NCBI GenBank assembly: GCA_964510315.1
Contig: CAZEAP010000005.1
Location: forward strand, 62,001 to 126,000
Direction: 5' to 3'
Length of the DNA stretch: 64,000 nucleotides
From: CAZEAP01 sp964510315
Lineage (GTDB): Bacteria > Planctomycetota > Brocadiia > SM23-32
This document shows, piece after piece, positions 50,373 through 58,905 of the stretch (within the stretch, counting starts at the first letter, position 1; every line of letters begins with the position of its first letter). The notes below the pieces were generated by a model, which did no database searches, was not told where the DNA came from, and saw only the letters and a list, made by a program, of their open reading frames with translations. A program made the translations under genes and the position numbers.

Positions 50373-51569
50373 TCAGTCGCTTTGCTTGACCCGCGGCGGG
50401 CTCAGCAGGCTCTCGATCTGGTCGACGGTGGCGCCGTGGGCGGCGAGAAACGCGCTCAGTTTCGGGGTGTTGGGAAAACTGTCGTCGAAGAAGGCGCAGT
50501 CCCCGTCCCCGGTGATGGTCAGCTCCTCCTCCAGGCAACCGGGAACGAACACCGTTTCCCCCCGCCGCACCTCCATCGCCCGGTTGCCGCCCTGAAGTTC
50601 CGCTGCGCCCTCCAGGCAGTGCAGCACGTGGTAGCTGCCGTGCGGGAAGGGCAGGCCGCAGGTGAGCCCGTCCTCCAGGCTGAGCCGGCACTTCAGAAGG
50701 TGGGAGTCGGCCATCATGACGCGGATGGAAAGGCCCCGGCGCATTTCCAGCTCCAGGGGACTGATGCGGCGGAGGCCGGCCTCGGGGTCCACCAGGCGGA
50801 AGCCCAGTTCAGGGTATTCCCCGGGGCGCCGGCCGAAATCATAGACGCGGACGGTGGGGTTGGCTTCCAGGTCCTGGTTGACGCCCAGTTCGCCGGAGCT
50901 GGCCCGCGCGACCGTATCGTCGTCGGGATGGACCTGCACGCTGAGGAGGTCGTCCTGGACCATGAGGATTTTGCTGAGGGTGGGCAGAAGAGCCTCCCCG
51001 TAGCCCTGCTGGAGTTCGTCGACGACGAAGTAGCTTTCGTGGCCGACGGCGAACATGGTGTGGAGCGTGCCGGCCGGCACAAGGAAGACCTCCCCGCCTT
51101 CCAGCGGTTCGATCAGTCCGAGCAGATGCCGCACCTCCTCGGACCAGGACTCCACCTCCGGGCGGAGTCCCTCGGTCCGGATGATCCGCTGGAGTTCCTC
51201 GGCGTCCTCCTCCGAAGCCGGCCCGGCGGCCACCCCGCAGCGACCTTCCACCGACCGGACGTACCAGGCCTCGGTTTTGCCGCGGTGGGGGTTCTTCCGG
51301 AGCTGCTCCAGCGGAGCGGGACCGATCAGCTCTCGAAGGGCTTCCTCCGAGTTGTCGGACTTTTCGCGGAGCAGGTCGGCCAACGTGCGGCGCAGCGACG
51401 GGTCGACCACCGCGTTCGAGTAGTTGCCGGGACCGGTCTGGGCGGAGGCGAGCCAGAACTCGCCGACGCCCACCTCGATGCCGGTCAGCCCGGCGGCGGC
51501 CGCGTGCAGCAGGCCCCACGGCTTGGTGACCACCTCGGGACCCAGTTTCCAGAGCGCTGGTTCTTCCAT
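50373..51569 (-). CDS. Class I mannose-6-phosphate isomerase homologue with swapped motif order
   Basis: A 398-residue cupin protein related to ManA, which interconverts mannose 6-phosphate and fructose 6-phosphate. All metal ligands of class I enzymes are present, but in a changed order. Here the sequence runs KPWG (16-19), GKTEAWYV with E100, VPAGTLH with H170, then LLPTLSKIL...LLSVQVHPDD with Q212 and H214, then RVYDFGRR. In ManA proteins the LSVQVHPDD block comes before GKTE and VPSGTVH. So two segments have traded places while keeping their own motifs. A second cupin domain (about 290-375; LLKCRLSLEDGLTC, HVLHCLEGAAEL) follows. Flanked by the PHP-type and DUF6807 genes. Activity likely but untested. 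Confidence 0.8.
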   Translation of the reverse strand: MEEPALWKLGPEVVTKPWGLLHAAAAGLTGIEVGVGEFWLASAQTGPGNYSNAVVDPSLRRTLADLLREKSDNSEEALRELIGPAPLEQLRKNPHRGKTEAWYVRSVEGRCGVAAGPASEEDAEELQRIIRTEGLRPEVESWSEEVRHLLGLIEPLEGGEVFLVPAGTLHTMFAVGHESYFVVDELQQGYGEALLPTLSKILMVQDDLLSVQVHPDDDTVARASSGELGVNQDLEANPTVRVYDFGRRPGEYPELGFRLVDPEAGLRRISPLELEMRRGLSIRVMMADSHLLKCRLSLEDGLTCGLPFPHGSYHVLHCLEGAAELQGGNRAMEVRRGETVFVPGCLEEELTITGDGDCAFFDDSFPNTPKLSAFLAAHGATVDQIESLLSPPRVKQSD

Positions 51570-51678
51570 GTCGTGGCCTTACGTTCAGCGGGCCGCCCGG
51601 GCGCCGGCGTCGGCCTTCACATCGCCCGAAGCTCGCCCTTGTTGCACGATTGACTTTTCGGCGTCGCTGAGGCTCGGG

Positions 51679-52833
51679 TTACTCCTGAACCTCCACCGAC
51701 GGGGGAAAAACCCATTCCAGGTACCTCCGTCCGACCCCCGCCTCGTCGGCGTGCCCGGCGTGGAGGTAAACCCGGTAGCGAAAACGCAGCCGGCCGCCCT
51801 CGGGCAGCACGTAAGAGCCGTCGGCGTTCTCATCGACGAAGAAGGACAGCCCGAAGGGGTTCGCCGTCATCAGTCCATAGTCGCGCACGTGCCAGTAGGT
51901 GGGGTGGCGGAGGTTGGAGGGGTGGTCGAACACGGAGATGCCGACGGTATCGTCCCCCAGCCGACCGGAATAGTCGCACCAGGCGGCTCTCTTGCCCCAG
52001 GTTTCCCCCTCGTCGATCCCGCCCACGGCGTTGCGTATCCGGCCGCCGCGGTTCACCTCCAGGGGGGAGGCGACGCGCACGGCGATGATGCCTCCCTCCT
52101 TGGTGTCGCCGAACCGGACTTCACCCTCGCTGGCGTAGAAGGTCACCTCCAGGTCGAAAAGCCGGAAAGCCGGAGGGGTGCGATAGAAGCGATACTCCAG
52201 TCGATCCTGCATGAGGCGGTCGCCCTCGTCGTTTACCCAGTCGTTGAGGGCCACGACGCGTCCGAAGACCGGGCCGCTTTCGGTGGCCTCGAAGTAACGG
52301 TGCTCCATCCGGCCGCTTCCCTCCCCTTCTCCCCAGTTGTCCGACCCGTTCACGTCACCCCACGCCACGTAAAGCGAGCGGTGATGGACGTGATCGGTGG
52401 AGTCACCTTCGACTTCCTCCTGGGGGTAGGCCCTGGTGACTCCCTGGCCGAACGGCCCGATGAGCGGGTAAAGGCAGGGTTTGGGCACAGATTCACCGTA
52501 GAGGTAGCGGGTGAAAAGCTGTTCGCCGAGGAGGACGCCCAGCCGGCCCTCTTCGGTGGCGTCGATGCGCACCTCGGGGCCCGGCGGCTGGTCGTCCTCA
52601 CGCTCCCGCAGGAGGTATTCCCGCCTCTGGCCCGGAGCCAGGGACTCGACCATCCAGTGAACGGCCGTGCCGCCGGCGGCGCTTTCGGTCTGGAAGGGCA
52701 GCGACCGTCCGGTAGAGACTTCCAGCAACTCACAGCTCTGCAGTTCGCGGCGTGAGCGGTCGACGCGGACGCCGACGGGACAAAACGTCACCGGGCGGGG
52801 AGCGCCCTTCAGAACTATCCTGACCTCCTCCAT
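51679..52833 (-). CDS. DUF6807 (PmoA-like) family protein
   Basis: A 384-residue beta-rich protein of the family often annotated PmoA-related and abundant in Planctomycetota-type genomes. The hallmark CLYPLIGPFGQGVTRAYP followed by DSTDHVHHRSLYVAWGDVNG is complete; the His cluster suggests a metal or substrate site. RFGDTKEGGIIAVRVA and GISVFDHPSNLRHPTYWHVR are further family blocks. Experimental function is not established; its frequent company with sugar enzymes suggests carbohydrate metabolism. AAGGAGG lies ten bases before the ATG. Next gene upstream is the sugar isomerase (29 bp). Confidence 0.85.
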   Translation of the reverse strand: MEEVRIVLKGAPRPVTFCPVGVRVDRSRRELQSCELLEVSTGRSLPFQTESAAGGTAVHWMVESLAPGQRREYLLREREDDQPPGPEVRIDATEEGRLGVLLGEQLFTRYLYGESVPKPCLYPLIGPFGQGVTRAYPQEEVEGDSTDHVHHRSLYVAWGDVNGSDNWGEGEGSGRMEHRYFEATESGPVFGRVVALNDWVNDEGDRLMQDRLEYRFYRTPPAFRLFDLEVTFYASEGEVRFGDTKEGGIIAVRVASPLEVNRGGRIRNAVGGIDEGETWGKRAAWCDYSGRLGDDTVGISVFDHPSNLRHPTYWHVRDYGLMTANPFGLSFFVDENADGSYVLPEGGRLRFRYRVYLHAGHADEAGVGRRYLEWVFPPSVEVQE

Positions 52834-52862
52834 CTGGGTGTTGCCTCCTTGTGCTCAGGGGA

Positions 52863-53684
52863 TCAGTAGCTTCTGCTGAAAACGCGCCGGAGGTACTCGA
52901 TGCTTTTTCGGGCGATTTTCTCCGGACCTGCCGAGAAGTCAAAAACTTCCACGGAGACGTAGCCGTCGTAGCCGATCTGCTGGAGGGCGGCAGCGATGGG
53001 CACGAAGTCGGTGTCGCCGAATCCCGGTCCCTGCCGGCTGGCATCGTTGGCGTGGAAATGCTCGAGGTGCTCGGCGGACTCCCGGATAATCACGGGAATG
53101 GGCTGCTCGTCCTGACACATGGCTTTCACGTCGAGCATCATCCGGAAGTTGGGGTGACCCACCGCCTCCACAAAGCGCCGGGCCTGTGCTGCCGTGTGGA
53201 TAAAGTTTGTCTCGTCGGCGCCCAGGGGCTCTATGCACAGGCAGACGCCCTTCTCCCTTGCGTGATCGGCCAGTTCGCCGAAGACTTCCACGCCCCGGTT
53301 CCAGACCTCCTGGTATGACTGGCCGGGCAGCACGTTGCGCTGCTGCGGAGAGCCCACCACCATCTTGTCCCCCCCGATCTCGGCGCAGAAGTCGATCTCC
53401 GCGTGCAGGTAGTCCACGGTTTTCTGCCGCACCGACTCCTCGGGGCTGTTCAGGTGGAGGCCTTCCGGCTTGACCAGCAGCCAGTGCAGGCCGATGATCT
53501 CCGGCCCGGCGTTCGCGGCGGTGTCCCGGATTTCCTGCCGCCGGGCATAGGAGATGTCCTCGACCGAATCGGCCAGCGTGAAGGGGGCTATCTCCACTCC
53601 ATCGTATCCGGCGTCGGCGGCCAGCCGGCAGACCTCCCGGAAATCCCATCCCTCGCAGAACTCATTGCACATCCCGAACTTCAT
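52863..53684 (-). CDS. Sugar phosphate isomerase/epimerase family protein (xylose isomerase-like TIM barrel)
   Basis: A 273-residue AP-endonuclease-2-type barrel. The run MKFGMCNEFCEGWDFREVCR, GYDGVEIAPFTLAD, GGDKMVVGSPQQR, CLCIEPLGADETNF, RMMLDVKAMCQDE, HFHANDASRQGPGFGDTDF and GYVSVEVFDFS places the four metal ligands (Glu in IEPL, Asp in MLDV, His in FHAND, Glu in VSVEVF) as in D-tagatose 3-epimerase-like enzymes. Substrate unknown. GGGAG lies seven bases before ATG 53684, which overlaps the STAS stop by 4 bases. Likely works with the DUF6807 and phosphomannose isomerase-like proteins downstream. Confidence 0.85.
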   Translation of the reverse strand: MKFGMCNEFCEGWDFREVCRLAADAGYDGVEIAPFTLADSVEDISYARRQEIRDTAANAGPEIIGLHWLLVKPEGLHLNSPEESVRQKTVDYLHAEIDFCAEIGGDKMVVGSPQQRNVLPGQSYQEVWNRGVEVFGELADHAREKGVCLCIEPLGADETNFIHTAAQARRFVEAVGHPNFRMMLDVKAMCQDEQPIPVIIRESAEHLEHFHANDASRQGPGFGDTDFVPIAAALQQIGYDGYVSVEVFDFSAGPEKIARKSIEYLRRVFSRSY

Positions 53685-54244
53685 TGGCGCTCCCTTCCGG
53701 TGGACTCTGTCGGCTCGGTTTGGTCCGCCTCACAGGCTTTCTTCAGCTCTTCACCCAGCATGGTGATAAAGGAGCCGTAAAGCTGCCGGTTCCCCTCGTT
53801 GAGGTCGACCAGTCGCTGGTGAAGGTCCCGGATGCGCTCCAGTCTGTCCTGCTCATTCGCGGGAAAATCCAGGAAGTCCACTTCCCTTAACTCCACGTCC
53901 TCAGGCAGCTCCACCTTTTCTTCGCGCAGGCGGATCAGGGGCAGCAGCCCCACGCGCTGCATCTGCCTTTTGACCTTCCGGTCCGCGTTAAGGACGACCA
54001 CGCTCTTGCCCCTGCGGTGGGAGAGCGCCGTGGCGGCGTCGGCCACCACGCCGAGGAAAGTGCTGTCCACCCCCCGGGAGTCCGACATGTCGAACACTGC
54101 GGAGGTGCATCCCACCCGGAACATGGCGTCCAGGAAATCCGGAATGCCGAGGCAGTTCTGCTGGGTGGCGAACCCGTAGATCTTCACGTAAACGTTCTTG
54201 CCCAGCACGGCAACCTGGAGATGGTCCTGTGGGCTTTTTCCCAT
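53681..54244 (-). CDS. STAS-domain (anti-anti-sigma-like) protein
   Basis: A 187-residue protein. Residues about 5-105 form a STAS fold: LQVAVLGKNVYVKIYGFATQ, VFDMSDSRGVDSTFLGVVADAA with a Ser/Thr (VDST) at the position phosphorylated in SpoIIAA, and KSVVVLNADRKVKRQMQRVGLL. A coiled-coil tail follows (about 130-175). It may belong to a partner-switching circuit, but no anti-sigma kinase or phosphatase is near. The start at ATG 54244 is chosen because it follows the upstream gene's stop by 16 bp; an in-frame extension overlaps that gene. Confidence 0.78.
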   Translation of the reverse strand: MGKSPQDHLQVAVLGKNVYVKIYGFATQQNCLGIPDFLDAMFRVGCTSAVFDMSDSRGVDSTFLGVVADAATALSHRRGKSVVVLNADRKVKRQMQRVGLLPLIRLREEKVELPEDVELREVDFLDFPANEQDRLERIRDLHQRLVDLNEGNRQLYGSFITMLGEELKKACEADQTEPTESTGRERQ

Positions 54245-54260
54245 GGGCTCGCTCAGGGAT

Positions 54261-55586
54261 TCAGCGTCTTGCTCTTGTATTGGCCGTTCGCCCGCAGCAG
54301 TGTTTGAATTTCTTGCCGCTTCCGCAGGGGCAGGGGTCGTTGCGCCCAACCGCCCCCCGCACAGGCGGCCGCGGCGCTCCGGACGGGGGCGATGGCTCCC
54401 GGGCGGCGCTCTCGGTTGCGCCCTCTTCGTCCACCTGCCGGCCGATGCGGTTAAGGAACTCGTTCAGCATCGGGGTGGAGGAAGCGTCTTCTTTGATCTC
54501 CTCCAGCGTGGTGAAGACGTGCTTGAAGATGCGTTGTTTGGCCTCGCACAGGTACGGGACCTCATCGCCGTCGATGCCCAGCTTCTCCCGGTGGCGGAAG
54601 CAGCCGCCGTGGCAGTACTTCAGCCACTCGCAATCGGCGCAGACCGCAGGGATCTGCTCCGCCCGACTGACGAACTCCCGGAACGCCTCTCCATTGAGCA
54701 TCTGCTCGAGGGTCTGCTCCAGGACGTTGCCCATCCGGTAGCGCTCGGTCACGTAGAAATCACAAGGGTAAACGTCCCCGTTCCACTCGATGGTGATCAG
54801 GTTGGAGCAGTCCTCGCGGTACTCGCAGCATTCCGGGGGCAGCCCGAAGAACTGGTGCAGCCAGTTGTCGATGCGGCGCACGTAGTATGAGGGGTCTTCG
54901 TTCGCCACCCAGGCGTCGAAGAGTGCGATCATGAAGTCCGCATACTCGCCGGCGTTTATGGAGTGGGGGCTGAGCTGCTCCTGCCCTTCGCTCGGTTCGG
55001 TACAGGGGATGAACTGGGAGAAGTGGAAATCATTCTCCTTGAGAAACTCGAAGACCTCTACCGGGTGTTCCACGTTGGCCCGGCTGACGACAACCAGGAT
55101 GTTGTATTCGACCTCGTGGTCCTTCAGGAGCTGCACCGACTGCATCGCGGCTTCGTAGGCCGGGCGGCCGTCGCGCAGCTTGCGCACGGCGTTCAGTTCT
55201 GGAGGGCCGTCCACGCTGATGCCCACCAAAAAGTGGTTGGCGGCCAGGAAACGCGCCCACTCCTCGTCCAGTACCAGCCCGTTGGTCTGCAGGCTGTTGC
55301 CCCAGCAGTCGCCGGAACGGGCGTGGCGGGTCTCTATCCGGATGGCCTCGCGGAAGAAATCCAGCCCCATCAAGGTGGGCTCTCCCCCCTGCCATCCGAT
55401 CTTGATCTCCCCGGGCTGGAGGGCGCGATATTGCTCGCAGACGGCGTTAAAGACCTCGGGCGACATGCGGGGCCGCTTGACGTCCGGATACAGGCGCTTC
55501 ACCGAACGGTAGTAGCAGTAGTCACAGGCCATGTTACAGTCGTAACTGGCCGGTTTGATCAGGATGCCGAGATTGGGTTTTCTCAT
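54261..55586 (-). CDS. Radical SAM anaerobic sulfatase-maturase family enzyme with SEC-C tail
   Basis: Oxidises a Cys or Ser of target sulfatases to formylglycine. 441 residues: radical SAM cluster C17-x3-C21-x2-C24 (YDCNMACDYCYY), WQGGEPTLMGLDFF, LQTNGLVLDEEW and GISVDGPPELN, then the SPASM region with cysteines in PPECCEYREDCSN, GDVYPCDFYV and VCADCEWLKYCHGGCFRHRE for two auxiliary clusters. Residues about 415-436 carry a SEC-C zinc motif (GRNDPCPCGSGKKFKHCC), an extra found on part of the family. None of the sulfatase-fold proteins in this window has the Cys/Ser it would need, so its substrates are elsewhere. A strong extended -10 promoter lies upstream. Confidence 0.9.
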   Translation of the reverse strand: MRKPNLGILIKPASYDCNMACDYCYYRSVKRLYPDVKRPRMSPEVFNAVCEQYRALQPGEIKIGWQGGEPTLMGLDFFREAIRIETRHARSGDCWGNSLQTNGLVLDEEWARFLAANHFLVGISVDGPPELNAVRKLRDGRPAYEAAMQSVQLLKDHEVEYNILVVVSRANVEHPVEVFEFLKENDFHFSQFIPCTEPSEGQEQLSPHSINAGEYADFMIALFDAWVANEDPSYYVRRIDNWLHQFFGLPPECCEYREDCSNLITIEWNGDVYPCDFYVTERYRMGNVLEQTLEQMLNGEAFREFVSRAEQIPAVCADCEWLKYCHGGCFRHREKLGIDGDEVPYLCEAKQRIFKHVFTTLEEIKEDASSTPMLNEFLNRIGRQVDEEGATESAAREPSPPSGAPRPPVRGAVGRNDPCPCGSGKKFKHCCGRTANTRARR

Positions 55587-55614
55587 CGCGGCTGGAAACT
55601 CTTGAGGATGGACG

Positions 55615-55628
55615 CCCGGCGCGCCGGG
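55615..55628. promoter_or_regulatory. 14-bp perfect palindrome in the maturase leader
   Basis: CCCGGCGCGCCGGG lies about 10 to 22 bases downstream of the expected start of the maturase transcript. It could be an operator or an RNA hairpin. In GC-rich DNA such a site may also be chance. Confidence 0.35.
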
Positions 55629-55643
55629 ACCACACATTCTTTG

Positions 55644-55652
55644 ATTATAACA
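55644..55652 (-). promoter_or_regulatory. Extended -10 promoter of the maturase operon
   Basis: Minus strand TGT-TATAAT: perfect TATAAT at 55644-55649 with the TGn extension at 55650-55652. No good -35 box is seen at 16-18 bases, as is usual for extended -10 promoters. The gap 55587-55831 has no gene. Confidence 0.6.
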
Positions 55653-55831
55653 CCGGCATCCGGCCAGTTCACCTGCAGAGGCCGACGCCCCAGTCACTCA
55701 CCTGCCTCGCGGAACGCACTGGGGTAGACGGACCCTGCGACCAGCACGAGCCCTTCGGAGCTGCATTGCGCCGCCGATGGTAGTGGCGACTGACCTTTGG
55801 ATCATCCTCGCTCGACGTCGCCCAGCTCCCC

Positions 55832-58780
55832 TCACTCGGGGCTTATCCACTGGCGGACGTTCACCAGGGCCACCAGCACGCGCATCAGCAAAAAGCTCAG
55901 CACAAGCAACCCGGCCAGCTCCGCCGCCCCCCAGGCACGGGCGGGGGCGTGCGCGGCCCAATAAACGACGGCTACGCCCCCGGCCAGCACCGCCGTGGTC
56001 CATATGCCCAGAAGAAGCGCCCGCCAGGTCCGGAGAGAACGTTGGGCAAGGAGGTGAATCACCAAAACCACTGCCGACGCGGCCATCAGGGCCAGAGAGA
56101 AAGCGGACAGCTCATTCCTGCCCCAGTGCGCCGTTAGGGCGACCACGTTGGCCAGGCATTGCTCGGCGAGAGCAATCGCCCCCTGCGTCAGCCGATCCAC
56201 GACGGCCGCGTAACCCGGCACGGACCCGAGTGCACCGTGAACCATGGCCCCGACGCCGGCCAGGCAAAGCGCCAGTCCCAGGGCGCCCAGCGCGCCCGCC
56301 GAGGCCTTCTGAGGGCTGGGGTCCTTCATCTGACCGGTCAGGGCGGAGGTCGGAGCGGAAAGGCGCCACCATCGCGCCCACAGAAACACCGTAGCGCAAA
56401 GCAGCGCCACCCAGGGCAGCGCCGTCACCGCGGCCGTCACCGAGGGCATCAGACCTCCGCCCACCATCGAGCGGGCGCTCCGCATCCAGGCCGCCGCCAG
56501 GTAGGCCACGACGATCGCCCAGAATGCTCCCAGAAGTGGGTAAGCGGCCAGCCGGCCCTTTCGCCCCTCCTGGCTGAGCATCAGCAGCAGGTAAGCCGCC
56601 AGACCGGCCGCCAGCGCATAAGCCAGCCACTGAGTCGTCAATTGCCCGGCACGCCCAGCCAGAACCGCCACCGGCACGCTCCAGTTGCGCCAGGCCTCAC
56701 TGGCGGTCCTCAGCACCTGGCGCACGGCAGGATGAGGGTTCAGCATCAGCCCGCCCACCAGTCCCGCCGCCCCTGCAATCGTGCCCACCCGGACCAGGAA
56801 AGAAAGGTGCGTCTCCCCGAAATCTCCGCCCGTCTCCTCTCGGGGCATGGGCACAAGACCCCGGCCCGGACGGCGATGGGGGCGGGTGCACAGCCGCAAC
56901 ACGGATACCACCGCTTCCCCCACCCGGGCGACCAACGCCACCACCGCAGCCGTAGCCACCAGCCGGACGGGGAAATAAAGGGCTGTCAGCCGCCCCGCGG
57001 TGGTCCGGAGCAGCGGTTCTCCGGGGGGAAAGAACAGGCGCGTCGCCAGCCCCAGGGCCAGCACGGCCCCCAGCGCCACCGCCGTCCCGTAGAAAAAAGC
57101 CAGGCAATACAGCATCCAGCGCACCCGCGCGGCAGCCAGCAGGTGGACCGTCAGAACAACCAGGAAGACCAGGCCCAGCGGGCCGGTCATGCCCGCCACG
57201 GCCGGGACGGCCTCCGGGAGCCGTGCCGCCAGCGCCCGTCCCCCCGCCAGCGTGAGCACGTCCTCGGCGTGCGCCAGACCACCCCGGAGGAGGTCGGCCA
57301 GCTTCGCGCTGACCGCCGGCGCGCCCGCACCCAGTCCGAAAATGACCCACAGGACAAACGTGCTGCCCACCAGCCCCGCCATGGCGAGAGCGCTGGCATC
57401 GATCCAGAGGCTGGGGGGGCGGTTCTCCATGCGCAGCCGGCGACGCCGCACCGCCAGTCCGCCGCAGGCAAGTGCGAGTCCCACCACCAGGACCGCCCAC
57501 AGGAAGGCCGTGATCGCGCGCCAGAGCCCACCCTGTTCGGCAGCCAGTCGAAGCAGCGGCCCCAGCGCACACAGCACACCCACTACAAGGGCACCGGCCG
57601 GCAAGAGGGCCCACCGGCTGAACCAGTCACCTTGCGTAGCCCCCAGCCATGCGCCCAGCACGGCGGCCACCACTCCCGCTCCCAGAACGGCCATGCCGAG
57701 CCGGTCCCCGCCGAGCCGAGCAGGAAGCCACAGGCTCACGCAGGCCAGCGCTCCCAGCACCACCAGCACCCAGATCAGGTGCCCGGCCGCCAGCGCATCG
57801 CTCTCCAGGTGGCCCCGCCGACGCCACGCCAGCCACATCCCCGCCACGCAGACCGGCAGCAGGGCCAGGACCTCCCAGCAGGCGGAACTCAGCCACAGCC
57901 CGCGGAACGCGGCTTCCGCACCTCCGCGGGACTCCAGGCAAAAGCCGAGCCAGCCGCCTGCGCCCGCCAGTGCCGCCAGAATGAGGGCGATTAGCGGAAC
58001 CTTGAGTCGCCGGGGCGCCGTCCGCAGCCTCTCCCACGCGAATGCGAAGGCCGCGGCCAATAGAATCGTCGCGCCGAGCGGGGGCACATGTGCCGCCGCG
58101 GTCAGCTCGGACAGAGAGGCCCGGCCCCCGAAGAGATCGCCGGCGGACAGAGCACGGAACAGCACCAACAATGCGAAAATCAAGGAGGAGACCGCGGCCA
58201 CGCGGCAGGCCCATCTCACCTCCCTGAGGCACTGCACGAAGACGATGCAGCCCGCCAGGCCCAGGAGGCCGAAGATGAAAAAATGAGTCAGGACCGACGG
58301 GGGCGCCTCGCCAAATATGAAACGCGCCGCCGAGCGGACGGTGATCAGTTGGATGGCGAAGGCCGCCGCACCCAGCCCGGCAAGGCTGAAGACCCGGTGG
58401 CACACCGTGCGGGCCGGAGTGGAGGCCACAAGGTAGGCCCGGATGACCAGGATCACCACGGCACAGTCCAGGGCAAACAAGCCGCCGCGCCAGGCAATGT
58501 GACCGACTCCGTGGAGGAGGGCCGCCGCCACCCCGGCCACCGCGAGGGCACCGGCGCCGATCCCGCAGAACAAAAGCCACCGGGCCAGCCACAGAGACGC
58601 CGCCGGCAGGGCCTCCGGCCCGACCAGTTCGGCGATGGGCCGCTCCACCGTTTCCCCGCCGGGCAAGGGCTTGTCCTCTACTGCGGGGGGACCGGATTCC
58701 GCCTCGAGGTGAAGAGGCTCCCAGAGTTCCCCTTCCGGCTGCCCGGGGGGAGGAGGGCGTTCTTCGGAATTCTCCGGCAT
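55832..58780 (-). CDS. Very large polytopic membrane protein of unknown family
   Basis: A 982-residue protein. The first 80 residues are hydrophilic and rich in Pro and Glu; the rest is a chain of more than twenty hydrophobic segments (for example WLLFCGIGAGALAVAGVAAALL, LALCLAGVGAMVHGALG, LLVLSFLLMRVLVALVNV) separated by short Arg-rich loops. There is a central cytoplasmic-type loop (RPHRRPGRGLVPMPREETGG). No catalytic or transport motif is recognised. I start at ATG 58780 because AGGAG lies six bases upstream; a longer start adds 20 unremarkable residues. Alanine-rich composition reflects the GC-rich genome. It could be a transporter, an enzyme scaffold or a multi-domain integral membrane protein; I assign no function. 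Confidence 0.8.
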   Translation of the reverse strand: MPENSEERPPPPGQPEGELWEPLHLEAESGPPAVEDKPLPGGETVERPIAELVGPEALPAASLWLARWLLFCGIGAGALAVAGVAAALLHGVGHIAWRGGLFALDCAVVILVIRAYLVASTPARTVCHRVFSLAGLGAAAFAIQLITVRSAARFIFGEAPPSVLTHFFIFGLLGLAGCIVFVQCLREVRWACRVAAVSSLIFALLVLFRALSAGDLFGGRASLSELTAAAHVPPLGATILLAAAFAFAWERLRTAPRRLKVPLIALILAALAGAGGWLGFCLESRGGAEAAFRGLWLSSACWEVLALLPVCVAGMWLAWRRRGHLESDALAAGHLIWVLVVLGALACVSLWLPARLGGDRLGMAVLGAGVVAAVLGAWLGATQGDWFSRWALLPAGALVVGVLCALGPLLRLAAEQGGLWRAITAFLWAVLVVGLALACGGLAVRRRRLRMENRPPSLWIDASALAMAGLVGSTFVLWVIFGLGAGAPAVSAKLADLLRGGLAHAEDVLTLAGGRALAARLPEAVPAVAGMTGPLGLVFLVVLTVHLLAAARVRWMLYCLAFFYGTAVALGAVLALGLATRLFFPPGEPLLRTTAGRLTALYFPVRLVATAAVVALVARVGEAVVSVLRLCTRPHRRPGRGLVPMPREETGGDFGETHLSFLVRVGTIAGAAGLVGGLMLNPHPAVRQVLRTASEAWRNWSVPVAVLAGRAGQLTTQWLAYALAAGLAAYLLLMLSQEGRKGRLAAYPLLGAFWAIVVAYLAAAWMRSARSMVGGGLMPSVTAAVTALPWVALLCATVFLWARWWRLSAPTSALTGQMKDPSPQKASAGALGALGLALCLAGVGAMVHGALGSVPGYAAVVDRLTQGAIALAEQCLANVVALTAHWGRNELSAFSLALMAASAVVLVIHLLAQRSLRTWRALLLGIWTTAVLAGGVAVVYWAAHAPARAWGAAELAGLLVLSFLLMRVLVALVNVRQWISPE

Positions 58781-58905
58781 GGCTCGCTCCTGGTCAGCCG
58801 GTATGGTGAGCGCCGGGGCGCCCCCGCGACCTGACCACAACGACGGGGGCGAGTGCGGAGATTTGCCTGCTGTGGGGCGCTACCAGCGAGGCTCCGCGGA
58901 CCGCC

